Below, one piece after another: positions 17,773 to 26,702 of a stretch of DNA of 38,167 nucleotides. The translations under genes were made by a program, and so were the position numbers. The notes beneath the pieces were generated by a model. It had not been told where the DNA came from, searched no databases, and was given only the letters and a program-made list of their open reading frames with translations. The first letter of the stretch is position 1. Each line of letters begins with the position of its first letter. The stretch is from an uncultured Pseudomonadota bacterium (GTDB lineage: Bacteria > Pseudomonadota > Gammaproteobacteria > CAJXQU01), in contig CAJXQU010000001.1 in the NCBI GenBank assembly GCA_913058255.1, positions 566,886 through 605,052 of the forward strand, in the 5' to 3' direction.

Positions 17773-19485
17773 TTATTCTACAGTAACTCTATTAATTTCT
17801 TTTAAACTGGTTATTCCGTCTTGAACTTTCTTCAAGCCAGAAGTACGTATGTCTGGAATACCTTCATTTGCGGCTTGATCGGCCAATATAACGGCATTTG
17901 CATCTTCCATTATTAGTCTCTTCATAGCGTCTGATACGGGCATAACTTGATATATACCTGTTCGACCCTTGTAACCATTGCTACATTGATCACAGCCAGT
18001 GGCTTCAAAAAGTGTAAAACCTTCATCAATAGCTCGTTCTGAGAAGCCTTCTGAAACCAGTGCATCCTTAGGTATATTCATGGGTTGTTTGCAATGTGGA
18101 CACAAGCGTCTGGCTAAACGTTGTGCGACGATGAGATTAATCGTAGTTGCAACCGCAAAAGATGGGATCCCCATATCTTTAAGACGAGTTAATGTTTGAG
18201 GGCCATCATTGGTATGTAATGTCGACATCACCATATGGCCGGTTTGTGCTGCCTTAACGGCAATACTGCCCGTTTCAAGATCTCGAATCTCACCAACAAG
18301 AATAATGTCAGGATCTTGGCGCAAGAAAGCTTTGAGAGCTTTTGGGAATGACATTCCTGTTTTTTCATCGACTTGAACCTGATTCACACCAGGCAAGTTG
18401 ATTTCGACAGGATCTTCTGCAGTCGAAATATTAATGTCTTCCGTGTTGAGAATATTGATTCCTGTATATAACGATACCGTTTTACCACTACCGGTAGGTC
18501 CGGTGACAAGGAACATCCCATAAGGTTTTTGCAGGTTTTCGAGAAAAATCTCTTTTTGGAAATCTTCATACCCAAGTACATCGATACCTAACTTTGCACT
18601 GTCAGAGTCTAGAATACGTAAAACGATCTTTTCTCCATAAAGAGTCGGACAGGTACTGACACGAAAATCGATGGACTTATTTTTTGAAATTTTCAGTTTG
18701 ATTCGACCATCTTGAGGTACACGTCGCTCAGAAACATCGAGTCGAGACATTACTTTTATACGGGCGGCGATTTTACCGGCAAGACTTGATGGCGGATTAG
18801 AGGCTTCATGTAGCACGCCATCAACACGGAAACGTACTCGATAGGTCTTTTCGTACGGTTCAAAGTGGAGGTCGGATGCGCCTTTTTTGATCGCGTCCAT
18901 AAGCATTTTATTAACAAAGCGCACAACAGGAGCATCATCAACTTCAGAGTCTGCAGTGTCATTGCTTTCATCTGAGATGGTCAGGTTATCAAGATCGGCC
19001 AGATCCTCATCACTCATATCGTCAAAAACAGAATCCGTCTCGTCTAGAGTACGCTCGATCAATTTGGCTAACTTTGACTCTTCAACCAGTACCATTTCGG
19101 TGTTAGCGCCAACATGAAACTTAATTTCATCGAGTGCTTGGATGTTGGTCGGGTCAGAGCCCGCAATATAAACACGATTACCACGTTTAAATATGGGCAG
19201 TACGTGATGTTTTTCGATTAAATCATTGGCGACAAGATCAGTGACTTCTTTATCCAGCTCAATAGTTGCAATATCGAGCAAAGGAACACCAAACTCTTCC
19301 GATGCGGCTTTCGCGATATCCGCATCATTTGCTAGCTTATTAGCCACAAGGTAAGCAACGAAAGGTATGCCTTCCGCAAGTGCCTTTTTATGTGCCTCCT
19401 GCGCTTTTTCCTCATCTAGAATATTTTCTAGGATCAGTTTCCGTGCAAGTCCACCCAAATTAATTTTATTTTTCGTAACTGCCAT
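17773..19485 (-). CDS. pilB: Type IV pilus assembly ATPase PilB
   Basis: PilB is the hexameric ATPase that powers pilus extension. The N-terminal MshEN domain (about residues 1-150), a cyclic-di-GMP-binding fold in some homologues, is followed by a linker rich in Asp and Glu (about 150-185). The ATPase core has Walker A GPTGSGKTVSLYTG, the Asp box, the Walker B segment DPDIILVGEIRD and the His box GHMVMSTLHTND. A zinc tetracysteine is made by CPHC and CDQC. Length of 570 residues is normal. It is first in the pilBCD run; the 217 bases upstream, to the radical SAM gene, should hold the promoter. Confidence 0.97.
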   Translation of the reverse strand: MAVTKNKINLGGLARKLILENILDEEKAQEAHKKALAEGIPFVAYLVANKLANDADIAKAASEEFGVPLLDIATIELDKEVTDLVANDLIEKHHVLPIFKRGNRVYIAGSDPTNIQALDEIKFHVGANTEMVLVEESKLAKLIERTLDETDSVFDDMSDEDLADLDNLTISDESNDTADSEVDDAPVVRFVNKMLMDAIKKGASDLHFEPYEKTYRVRFRVDGVLHEASNPPSSLAGKIAARIKVMSRLDVSERRVPQDGRIKLKISKNKSIDFRVSTCPTLYGEKIVLRILDSDSAKLGIDVLGYEDFQKEIFLENLQKPYGMFLVTGPTGSGKTVSLYTGINILNTEDINISTAEDPVEINLPGVNQVQVDEKTGMSFPKALKAFLRQDPDIILVGEIRDLETGSIAVKAAQTGHMVMSTLHTNDGPQTLTRLKDMGIPSFAVATTINLIVAQRLARRLCPHCKQPMNIPKDALVSEGFSERAIDEGFTLFEATGCDQCSNGYKGRTGIYQVMPVSDAMKRLIMEDANAVILADQAANEGIPDIRTSGLKKVQDGITSLKEINRVTVE

Positions 19486-19702
19486 GTGTACTGTATTCGT
19501 GTCTCAAATATAACGGTGAATTATCCCTTTAAGAGGGAATCAAAAAAATCCATAAATAACAATGGGATAAAAGTAATCCGCATGGTTGAACATAGATGGC
19601 TTAATTTCTTAGTAAGTCCTTTTATGACGTCTAACGGCAAAAAGGCGTTATTACTTGATAGAAGTTACAGCAAGGATCGTTCCAGATTTAGTGAGTGGTT
19701 TT

Positions 19703-20548
19703 TTAGCTACTGATTTTTACAGGCAGGGATAAGGCTCGGATTCTTTCGGCAAAGCTTTCTAGCCATTCAGGTTCAAGTGTTTCGAGTTCAGCTGCTTCTT
19801 GTTGTAAAGATGGGCGAGCAAGTCCATAAAGCAGTACACCTTTTAACGGAGTGTTATTTTTTAGTAGCTGTTGGATAAAATGAATATAGGCATCCTGCTC
19901 CTCTGTTGAAGGAGAAAGCCCATTTTGTTGGAACATGCAGGTTTGTAGCCAAGTCGGACAGATCCGGCAAGAGCTATCGAGATTAGTAATGACGCTGTTC
20001 ATTGTTCGGTTGATGCTATTGATTCTTTTCATGCCGTCTTGAGTCGCGCTATCGACCTTGAACCAGACCTCACCATTGAGTTCTGCCATCATTTGTAGAC
20101 CCTTTTGAACATTTGGGCGTTGAATGAAACTACCATTGGTAATGAGCACAAGCTTGATTGAACTGACGAGTTTAAACTCCGACATTATGTCGCCGATCAA
20201 TAGGATCACCGTATCGAATTCAAAGGCACTGGTCGACTCCCCATTGCCTGACAAAGCAATGTCTTTTATGTTCCTTAATTCAGCTTGAACCTTTTGCCGT
20301 TCAAAAAAATCACCTTGTAAGACATCCGCTAATAATTGCCGTAGCTCCATCGCAAGAAGCTGAAGATCAATCGCAGGTGCAGAGCCACGCTTCAGATCAG
20401 GTACCTGGCAATAGACACAACGCCAATTACATTGATTGTTAGGGTTGAGGTTGATGCCAATAGAAAGTCCGCCTGCTCGACGTGACAGAACGGGATAAAC
20501 ATAGGTCAACCCGGCATTATCGCGGTCGTGATTTTCAACGGTTAGCAT
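19703..20548 (-). CDS. Radical SAM protein of unknown substrate
   Basis: The three cluster cysteines Cys40, Cys44 and Cys47 in QCNWRCVYC form the CX3CX2C motif, so the protein should bind a 4Fe-4S cluster and cleave S-adenosylmethionine. A glycine-rich segment, ALSGNGESTSAFEF, matches the SAM-binding GGE-type strand, and LITNGSFIQRP the next strand. At 281 residues it contains the core barrel only. Later cysteines (about 193-205) might hold an extra cluster or metal, but the spacing does not match a standard SPASM set. The substrate cannot be told. It stands alone: no genes overlap it, and pilB is about 220 bases away. Confidence 0.8.
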   Translation of the reverse strand: MLTVENHDRDNAGLTYVYPVLSRRAGGLSIGINLNPNNQCNWRCVYCQVPDLKRGSAPAIDLQLLAMELRQLLADVLQGDFFERQKVQAELRNIKDIALSGNGESTSAFEFDTVILLIGDIMSEFKLVSSIKLVLITNGSFIQRPNVQKGLQMMAELNGEVWFKVDSATQDGMKRINSINRTMNSVITNLDSSCRICPTWLQTCMFQQNGLSPSTEEQDAYIHFIQQLLKNNTPLKGVLLYGLARPSLQQEAAELETLEPEWLESFAERIRALSLPVKISS

Positions 20549-20683
20549 GATCTTCCTCTGTTGAAAAACGGTTTATTGTGCGGATGAGCATATATGTATG
20601 AATATTGAGGCAGTGTAAAATAACACTAGTGTATCAATTGATAGCCTTGTAGGCAGAATTGATTTATCAAGCTGATTTAATTT

Positions 20684-20738
20684 GAGAGCCTTGGCAGAGT
20701 GGCTGAACAGTGCGAGAATCTTTTGCTAAGAAAAATAC
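20684..20738 (+). other. tRNA-Ser-like 5' fragment, degenerate
   Basis: The text from 20684 resembles the 5' half of a serine tRNA: an acceptor-like start, the D-arm block GGCAGAGTGGCTGAA, and later a TTGCTAA that would be an anticodon loop with GCT (Ser). The anticodon stem is mismatched, no matching 3' acceptor strand follows, and no T-arm GGTTCGAATCC block is present. It is therefore a remnant or a chance match, not a functional tRNA. Confidence 0.25.
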
Positions 20739-20831
20739 TTTGGAGCAGAAAATTGCCTCGATAGACGTTTTGATCGTCAACTTATGTTCTAAAAAAATAT
20801 TTTTCCTGCAATTAAAAAAGAGAAAATATGT

Positions 20832-21299
20832 ATGCCCCTAAACTCTACAAGTTCTCAAGATCCTGAGAATAGCCAAAACCGTGAAGCCTCAAGACGCTTT
20901 TTTATTGAAGTGTGGGGAAAATATAGCGCAGGCTCTGTATTGCAACCTTTAGAAAGTTTGATAGCGGGTGTTATATTACAACACGCTGAATATCATAGTT
21001 TATTAGAAGATGACTCAATGGCAATTGAAACGGACTTTGACCCTGAGGCTGGTGAGTCAAATCCATTCTTGCATATGGGCTTGCACATAACGATACAAGA
21101 ACAGATCGGTGCCGATCGACCGTTAGGTATTCGAGAATTGTATGAAATTGGTTTAGAACGCATAGGTGATCCGCACATGTTGGAACATCGGATTATGGAA
21201 TGCCTCGGTGAAGTTTTATGGAGAGCCCAGCGCGATCAAACAATGCCTGATGAAGGGGCCTATTTAGACGGTGTGAGACGAATCGTCGGGTTTAGTTAA
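20832..21299 (+). CDS. DUF1841 family protein
   Basis: This 155-residue soluble protein matches the DUF1841 family: RRFFIEVWGKYSAG near the start, then LQPLESLIAGVILQHAEYH, FLHMGLHITIQEQIGADRP and the C-terminal LGEVLWRAQRDQTMPDEGAYL. The pairs of His residues and Glu/Asp in these helices could bind a metal, but the function of the family is unknown. It is a single + strand gene in a minus-strand region, with a bidirectional terminator after it. An in-frame ATG close upstream is not preceded by a better ribosome site, so I keep ATG at 20832. Confidence 0.85.
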   Translation: MPLNSTSSQDPENSQNREASRRFFIEVWGKYSAGSVLQPLESLIAGVILQHAEYHSLLEDDSMAIETDFDPEAGESNPFLHMGLHITIQEQIGADRPLGIRELYEIGLERIGDPHMLEHRIMECLGEVLWRAQRDQTMPDEGAYLDGVRRIVGFS

Positions 21300-21303
21300 A
21301 ACG

Positions 21304-21341
21304 ATTCCTCATCTCCGCGCGGAAAGCCTGAAATGAGGAAT
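21304..21341. terminator. Bidirectional terminator between the DUF1841 gene and the FHA gene
   Basis: ATTCCTCAT (21304-21312) and ATGAGGAAT (21333-21341) make a perfect 9-base-pair outer stem, and a GC-rich inner part lies between. It sits exactly in the 48 bases between two convergent genes, so it should end transcripts from both sides. Confidence 0.7.
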
Positions 21342-21347
21342 TTGAAA

Positions 21348-22064
21348 TTAGGCTTCTAGCGTAAACTCCATTTTGATATTTGCCAGCTCAAGAATATCGC
21401 CATCAGCTAATGTATAAGCTTTTGCACCAATAGACTCACCATTTACTTCAGGAAAAATTTGCTTGCCATCACGGGCCCCTTCTATATGGGTTAAAAAGTA
21501 ACCCTGCGGGCGTCGGGAAATAACAGCAACCTGCACGCCTGGTTTGCCTAAAGTGATCAAAGCCTTAGTTAGAATTAACTCTTTACCAGCAATCGGGCCG
21601 TTTAGAACATGTAGCTTGCCCTTCGGCATCATCATATCAGAAGGGCTGTTTACAGCAGATGGCTTTATCGCAGCAACGCCTGCATCTTCAGCAAACTTGG
21701 CTGCCATGGCCGCAGCTTTTTCATTGACGGGACTGATTAATACGGTTTTTTCGAAGTCATCTTCATCATCTACCGCATTTTCATTAATGTATTTTAATTC
21801 ATGTTTGCCGACACCGATAACATCACCGTGTTTTAGCGCTTGTTTCTTAACCAGTTTACCGTTGACGTAGGTTCCATTGGTACTACCAAGATCTTCAACA
21901 AATGAGTCATCGAGAACAGACAGGAGTAGCGCATGTTGGCCACTGATGGCAAGGTTGTCTACTGGAATGTCATTCTCAGCTTTGCGACCGATTGTCATAC
22001 GTTCTTTGCCAAGCTCGAACTCGTTTTGTACGTTGCCATTAAGACTGAGGATAATTTTAGCCAT
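21348..22064 (-). CDS. FHA-domain protein with a second, degenerate FHA-like domain
   Basis: Forkhead-associated domains bind phosphothreonine. The N-terminal domain (about residues 1-95) has all key residues: Gly26-Arg27 in MTIGRKAEND, Ser41 and His44 in SGQHALL, and Asn63-Gly64-Thr65 in GSTNGTYVNG. A linker rich in Ala (about 115-150) leads to a second domain (about 152-235) that keeps the FHA strand pattern (KGKLHVLNGPIAGKELIL, LITLGKPGVQVAVISRRPQG, DGDILELANIKMEF) but has lost the canonical GR/SxxH/NG residues. It follows the PP2C gene by 38 bases and very likely reads the phosphorylation made by the kinase in the same run. Confidence 0.9.
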   Translation of the reverse strand: MAKIILSLNGNVQNEFELGKERMTIGRKAENDIPVDNLAISGQHALLLSVLDDSFVEDLGSTNGTYVNGKLVKKQALKHGDVIGVGKHELKYINENAVDDEDDFEKTVLISPVNEKAAAMAAKFAEDAGVAAIKPSAVNSPSDMMMPKGKLHVLNGPIAGKELILTKALITLGKPGVQVAVISRRPQGYFLTHIEGARDGKQIFPEVNGESIGAKAYTLADGDILELANIKMEFTLEA

Positions 22065-22102
22065 AAGTCGTTCCCTATTTTCCCTTATATTTGAGGCCTA
22101 AT

Positions 22103-22924
22103 TTAGTTTCTACTAAATATTTTGTCAAACCAGCCAGTAGAAGCAGGGAATGGTGCGGTGGGCCGACCAAGTATTACGGAGATATTATCTTTTCCACCGC
22201 GGCTGTTTGCGAGGTCTATAAGCTCTTGTGCGGCACGGTTGAGATTATCGGAATGTGAATTAATGGTCGCGCTTATCTCTGCATCGTCAACCATATCGGT
22301 AAGTCCGTCAGTGCAAAGTAAAAATAAATCATCCGGGAGTACGGCATCTTCAAACAGATCAACATTAACAATTTCGCTAATCCCTAATGCTCTAGTGACT
22401 AGGTTGCTTGGTGTTTTAGCTTCAGCTTCTTGCTGAGTATAAAGCCCACGATCAACCAACTCCTGAATTAGAGAGTGATCATTGGTTACTTTTTCTAAAC
22501 GTTCATTGCGGAAAAGGTATAGTCGAGAATCGCCAACATGAGCGACAGTAAAATGGTTGTCATAAAACAACACAACTAAAATAGTTGTTCCCATACCCTT
22601 AAATTTAGGATTCTCTTTCGCAGAACGAAAAATTTCAAAATTAGCTTCTTGAATTGCCTCTCGAAGGAGAATTGATTCTAAAGCAAAGCCGGAAACGGGA
22701 TCGATTTGTTGAGCTTGTAATTGAGGGAGTTGCTGACGAATATATTTTACAATGGTTGAAATAGAAACGGCACTTGCAACTTCCCCCGCATTATATCCCC
22801 CCATACCGTCAGCGATTGCCAGTAAGCCAAGACTGGCATCGATAGCACTACTATCCTCGTTGTAGGCACGTTTACGGCCCACATCAGAGTTGCATGCTAG
22901 TTCCAGTATATCGGTTAGATCCAT
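22103..22924 (-). CDS. PP2C-family Ser/Thr phosphatase
   Basis: This 273-residue PPM/PP2C phosphatase removes phosphate from Ser/Thr with two metal ions. Metal and catalytic motifs are complete: NED at 22-24, ADGMGG with Asp39, VAHVGDSRLYLFR, LLCTDGLTDMVDD and GGKDNISVIL. No membrane segment is visible. Its start follows the kinase stop by one base, so kinase and phosphatase are made from one transcript, as in the classic bacterial eukaryote-like signalling pairs. Confidence 0.95.
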   Translation of the reverse strand: MDLTDILELACNSDVGRKRAYNEDSSAIDASLGLLAIADGMGGYNAGEVASAVSISTIVKYIRQQLPQLQAQQIDPVSGFALESILLREAIQEANFEIFRSAKENPKFKGMGTTILVVLFYDNHFTVAHVGDSRLYLFRNERLEKVTNDHSLIQELVDRGLYTQQEAEAKTPSNLVTRALGISEIVNVDLFEDAVLPDDLFLLCTDGLTDMVDDAEISATINSHSDNLNRAAQELIDLANSRGGKDNISVILGRPTAPFPASTGWFDKIFSRN

Positions 22925-22925
22925 A

Positions 22926-24497
22926 TTATTTTTGAGCGCATTGTTTCAATGCTTCTGCCATTTCGAGTCCTGTTTGAAAACGATCTTTGGCCTCCTTCTC
23001 CAAAGCCTTGTCGAGTATAACGGCAAGTTTAGGGAAAGTTTGAGCAAGTTCAGGGCGGATAGTGAAAGCATCTTGATGAGGCTCATTAGTTATCATATAC
23101 ATCAGCATCGCGAGAGACTCACCTTTAAATGGTAATTCGCCAGTCAATAATTGAAATAGCATGACACTCAATGAAAATAAGTCAGAACGACCATCAATTT
23201 GAGAGCCTTCGAGCTGTTCTGGCGACATATAAGCGGGTGTTCCCAAAATAATACCTGTTCGTGTTCTACTTGCGTCGATCAATCTTGCGATACCGAAGTC
23301 GGTCAGTGTGATTTTTTTATTATTCGTATCGAGCATAATATTGGCTGGTTTTATATCTCGATGAATGACATGTTTAGAGTGGGCATAATCTAACGCCTTA
23401 GCTGCTTTATAAACAATCCCCATAACCATGTTAGGTGATAATAAATTATCCTTGCGAGTGTAGCGGGTTAGGTCATGGCCGTTTAATAATTCCATTACTA
23501 TATAGGCGAGTCCCTCAGTTTCACCGAGGTTATAAATTTTTACAATATTTGGATGAATTAATTGACCTGCCGTTTCAGCTTCTCTGAAAAAACGTTTCTT
23601 TACAGCATCAAGTTCAGATTCATCAAATTCATCGTTAAGCGGTAATGATTTAATCGCCACTTCTTTCCCTGTTTTAGAGTCATAACCTAGATAAACAGTT
23701 CCTGTTGCACCTCTACCGAGCTCTTTGGTTAGCTTGTAGTGATCAAGCATTGGACGAGGAATTGTCTTTCTCATTTTCTGATCTTCATACTGAACGGTTT
23801 CAATTGAAGTTAGGTTGAGTAGGAGTTGTTGCTCTATGCTTTCTTTTTTTATACCAGCATCTTTGAAGTTCTGATCAAAGTCATAGATAAATTGGTACAC
23901 CAGTATGGCCTTTTTTAGAAGTTGTTTTTTTTCATACTCTTGGGCTAGTGTATAAAGGTTAGCCATTAGCTGGGGAGTTTTTGGGCAAGATTGGAATTTT
24001 TCAAATGCCCAGTCGAGCTGCCCTTGCTGTTGAAATGAAAGCCCCAAGGTATAGTTTCTTTCATCCGAATCGATATATTTTTGAGATGATAAACTTGATG
24101 GGTGTAAGTGGTGACGAAAAAATATAGCAATAAAACCTGCAACTAATACTGTCGCCGGGAAGAGTAACTGAAGCCAAAGTTGATGACTTAAAAGTAACAA
24201 AAACTCACTTCCTAGCAAGCCAAACAATAGCATCATAAAAACAAATGATTTACTCGGATTGAATTGACGTAGACTAAAAAAAAGGAAAGCGATAACGGCA
24301 AACAGAGTTAAGGTTTCAATCGGAGATGCCCAACTTGGGTGGATAAACTCTGGTGCTTGTAAGAAAGGAAAAAGTGATTGTGTAGCACTCATAGCCGCAT
24401 GATCGAGGCTTTGAATAAAGGTAAGCTTGGAAAGGAAAAAACAGATGATAAAGCTGCCTATGGCGAACCAATGATTTTTCCAGTTTAAATATTTCAC
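22926..24497 (-). CDS. Membrane Ser/Thr protein kinase, kinase domain at the C terminus
   Basis: The first 130 residues hold about four membrane segments (12-30, 62-78, 85-103, 108-128). A soluble helical linker with TPR-like character follows (about 145-220), and a Hanks-type kinase fills residues 252-520. The kinase motifs are complete: GRGATG (261-266), Lys283 in VAIKSL, HRDIKPAN (379-386, catalytic Asp381), DFG (400-402) and PAYMSPEQ (421-428). The Arg before Asp381 makes it an RD kinase, so activation-loop phosphorylation is expected. The kinase sits after the membrane domain, opposite to the common PknB layout. It heads the kinase-PP2C-FHA run. No type VI secretion genes are nearby. Confidence 0.93.
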   Translation of the reverse strand: MKYLNWKNHWFAIGSFIICFFLSKLTFIQSLDHAAMSATQSLFPFLQAPEFIHPSWASPIETLTLFAVIAFLFFSLRQFNPSKSFVFMMLLFGLLGSEFLLLLSHQLWLQLLFPATVLVAGFIAIFFRHHLHPSSLSSQKYIDSDERNYTLGLSFQQQGQLDWAFEKFQSCPKTPQLMANLYTLAQEYEKKQLLKKAILVYQFIYDFDQNFKDAGIKKESIEQQLLLNLTSIETVQYEDQKMRKTIPRPMLDHYKLTKELGRGATGTVYLGYDSKTGKEVAIKSLPLNDEFDESELDAVKKRFFREAETAGQLIHPNIVKIYNLGETEGLAYIVMELLNGHDLTRYTRKDNLLSPNMVMGIVYKAAKALDYAHSKHVIHRDIKPANIMLDTNNKKITLTDFGIARLIDASRTRTGIILGTPAYMSPEQLEGSQIDGRSDLFSLSVMLFQLLTGELPFKGESLAMLMYMITNEPHQDAFTIRPELAQTFPKLAVILDKALEKEAKDRFQTGLEMAEALKQCAQK

Positions 24498-24584
24498 AGC
24501 TGATATTTGGGATGTTTCAGAGTAAAGAAGAGCGTAATGCTACACTGATTGTATACTGACAGATAGTGAAAGCATTATGTTGCT

Positions 24585-25034
24585 CTAACTGCACCATTGG
24601 TCCACACTTTTTTGAGCATCACTCAAAGCTTCTGCATGTTCTTTATCTTCGAGAACTATTCGACCACCTTGGTTGTCGAGTTTATACAAGTAGCCTGCGG
24701 TTATATATTTCTGAAGGTTGTTTTTAGCATCTTCACATTGCTTTTGTTTACTCGCCTTTTGTTGAGCTAAGAGGAGCTTGTCTGATTTTTTAGCTTCACG
24801 TTCTTCGCTTAGGACGTTCAATAGACGTTCTCTTTTTTCTGTACGCTGTTCAATGTTCTTATCGGGCTTGCTTTTTGTTTTTATTTTTATCTCTTCGGCG
24901 AATTTTGTCGGCCTATCTCCATAGTGAACATTACCATCGGCATCTTTCCACTTATAAACCCCTGCACTAAAAGCTGAGTTGGAAATAGTAAAAATAAATA
25001 GTAAGAAAAAAATATTTTTCATAACGTTATGCAT
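24585..25034 (-). CDS. DUF4124 domain secreted protein
   Basis: A signal peptide (about residues 5-23, FFLLFIFTISNSAFSA) is followed by the DUF4124 signature GVYKWKDADGNVHYGDRPT and a long charged helical tail (about 60-110) rich in Lys and Glu. The C terminus has two Cys residues that could pair. DUF4124 proteins are small envelope proteins of unknown function. The start overlaps the end of the upstream HDOD gene by 8 bases. AGAGG lies 9 bases before the first ATG; a second ATG four codons later would suit the signal peptide better. Confidence 0.8.
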   Translation of the reverse strand: MHNVMKNIFFLLFIFTISNSAFSAGVYKWKDADGNVHYGDRPTKFAEEIKIKTKSKPDKNIEQRTEKRERLLNVLSEEREAKKSDKLLLAQQKASKQKQCEDAKNNLQKYITAGYLYKLDNQGGRIVLEDKEHAEALSDAQKSVDQWCS

Positions 25035-26547
25035 TTTTTTTAACCTCTTCTAATGATGATGTTGTGGCTTGACAAATGGTGATGAATTGATGACAGTCGT
25101 CTGTTGAAATTGATTGCAAAGTCTTGTTTTGAAGATAAAACAAACCGATGGGTTTTTTTTGAATAAATACCGAAATAGCAGCAAAATCTTTTTCATGTAT
25201 TGGTAGTGAAAATTCGGCTGTTAGCAAACTAGAAAATCTTCCTCGGTTATTCTCTGTGATTAAGATTGACTGTTGCTTTTTCATTAAGGCCTTGAAAATA
25301 CTTTTTGATTTTAGTTGTAAAGTAATAGGTTGTTTTTCATTTTCAAAATTTGTAGTAAAACGTGATTTCAACAATGTTTTATTCTTATCTAGAAGGAAAA
25401 AAGCAACGGAATTTTTTTTCATATTCTCTTGCAGTAATTTGAAGCCAAACTCTAAAATTTCTTGTGGAGAATGTTTGCCTTGACTTAAAGCCGCCAATTG
25501 CCTTAAAGCTATTTTTAGATCTGACCCTAGCTGAGGATTAATGGGGTTTTCAGTTGAAGCAGGTGATGATTGTATTTTTCTAGGCTCGACCATTCTCTTC
25601 GGTTTTTTAACCTTGGGATTTACGATAGGTTGTTCTAGTTCGACTAAACGGCAAGCCGCAGGCTTTATGGGGTAAAAATTACTTTCACGTGCAGCAATCA
25701 GGGCACTTTGATGAGCCTGCTGGCTTAATGCAGATTCAGAAAGACCTAATGCAATAGATGATTGAGCGATCAGGTCTTTCATCGTCGTTGAGTACCAACT
25801 GACTTCAGTCAATTGCGAGATATGGTTAGCAAACGCAATAGTCTTTACAAGTCGGTTGGACTTCGGTTGCGGTGTGAAACTTTGTTGGATAGAAATGGGG
25901 CAATTATCTTGTTTGGTAATGATTCTTCCAACTTCGTTAAGAATACCATTAGGTGCATATACTATTTGTTGTGATTCAGCTTTCAGCAGTTTTTCAATCT
26001 TATCGGGGGCATAGAGCCAGAGACTAATAAGATAAGCATCTCGCATTTGAGCCGCTATAAATGCGCTATCTTGAGCATTCTGATCGAGATCAGCCACGAG
26101 TTCTCTAGCTTGTACGCCGGCATGATACATGCGACACATGAGCTGGTAGATCAATGATTTTGTACGAGGTTTGTCTAGCTCCGAAATGAATGGTAATGAT
26201 TTCCCTATTGTGATGACCTGAGGGATGCCCAATACGAGTACAGCGTGCTGTAATGTTGTTGCTGGTTTGCGTTTATGTGAGAAGAGGCCTGAATTTGCGG
26301 TACAGAAGATTTGATATGAATAGCCCGGATCTAAACGTAAGCATTCAACCATTTTCGGAATGGATGAGCTAGGCTCATCATTAAACTTACTCAACTGCTT
26401 AAGCGTCTGTTTGAAGATAGGCAGCGGCTTGTTATGGATTAGCCCTACTAAAGCTTTGGCTTGTGAATTTAGGGCGCTGCTTCCGCCTTGCAATAAATTC
26501 TTGCGAGTAGATGAAGGGGCGTCAACAGCATTTGCGACTACGCTCAT
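25027..26547 (-). CDS. HDOD domain protein with a C-terminal GAF-like domain
   Basis: Residues about 35-235 form an HDOD domain, the catalytically silent relative of HD phosphohydrolases. The pattern IPKMVECLRLDPGYSYQIFCTANSGLF, LQHAVLVLGIPQV and MYHAGVQARELV fits. A linker rich in Pro and Lys (about 300-335) leads to a GAF-like sensor domain (about 340-500) with LLQENMKKNSVAFFLLD and IGLFYLQN. HDOD proteins in gammaproteobacteria are often regulators of motility, biofilm or type IV pili. The nearby pil genes are suggestive only. The ligand is unknown. Confidence 0.8.
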   Translation of the reverse strand: MSVVANAVDAPSSTRKNLLQGGSSALNSQAKALVGLIHNKPLPIFKQTLKQLSKFNDEPSSSIPKMVECLRLDPGYSYQIFCTANSGLFSHKRKPATTLQHAVLVLGIPQVITIGKSLPFISELDKPRTKSLIYQLMCRMYHAGVQARELVADLDQNAQDSAFIAAQMRDAYLISLWLYAPDKIEKLLKAESQQIVYAPNGILNEVGRIITKQDNCPISIQQSFTPQPKSNRLVKTIAFANHISQLTEVSWYSTTMKDLIAQSSIALGLSESALSQQAHQSALIAARESNFYPIKPAACRLVELEQPIVNPKVKKPKRMVEPRKIQSSPASTENPINPQLGSDLKIALRQLAALSQGKHSPQEILEFGFKLLQENMKKNSVAFFLLDKNKTLLKSRFTTNFENEKQPITLQLKSKSIFKALMKKQQSILITENNRGRFSSLLTAEFSLPIHEKDFAAISVFIQKKPIGLFYLQNKTLQSISTDDCHQFITICQATTSSLEEVKKNA

Positions 26548-26642
26548 TTGAAATGCTTTCCGAAATAAAAATATTAACTAATAGATCTATCGGCGGAAGG
26601 AAGGGATTCTTTACTGTCGAGTGTATCGATTTTTCAAACAGG

Positions 26643-26669
26643 AATAGCCTAGCGGATAGCTAGGCTATT
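26643..26669. terminator. Terminator after amtB
   Basis: AATAGCCTAGC (26643-26653) and GCTAGGCTATT (26659-26669) form a perfect 11-base-pair stem with a 5-base loop, 34 bases after the amtB stop and 96 bases before the HDOD gene start. It probably ends the glnK-amtB transcript. Confidence 0.75.
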
Positions 26670-26702
26670 ATCGTGTAGTATGCAGGTAAGCAACTGGTTT
26701 AG

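Noticed and set aside
19486-19713. A + strand open frame of 75 codons between pilB and the radical SAM gene.
   Set aside because: No ribosome site and no recognisable motif; it occupies the promoter region of pilB and its composition looks non-coding.
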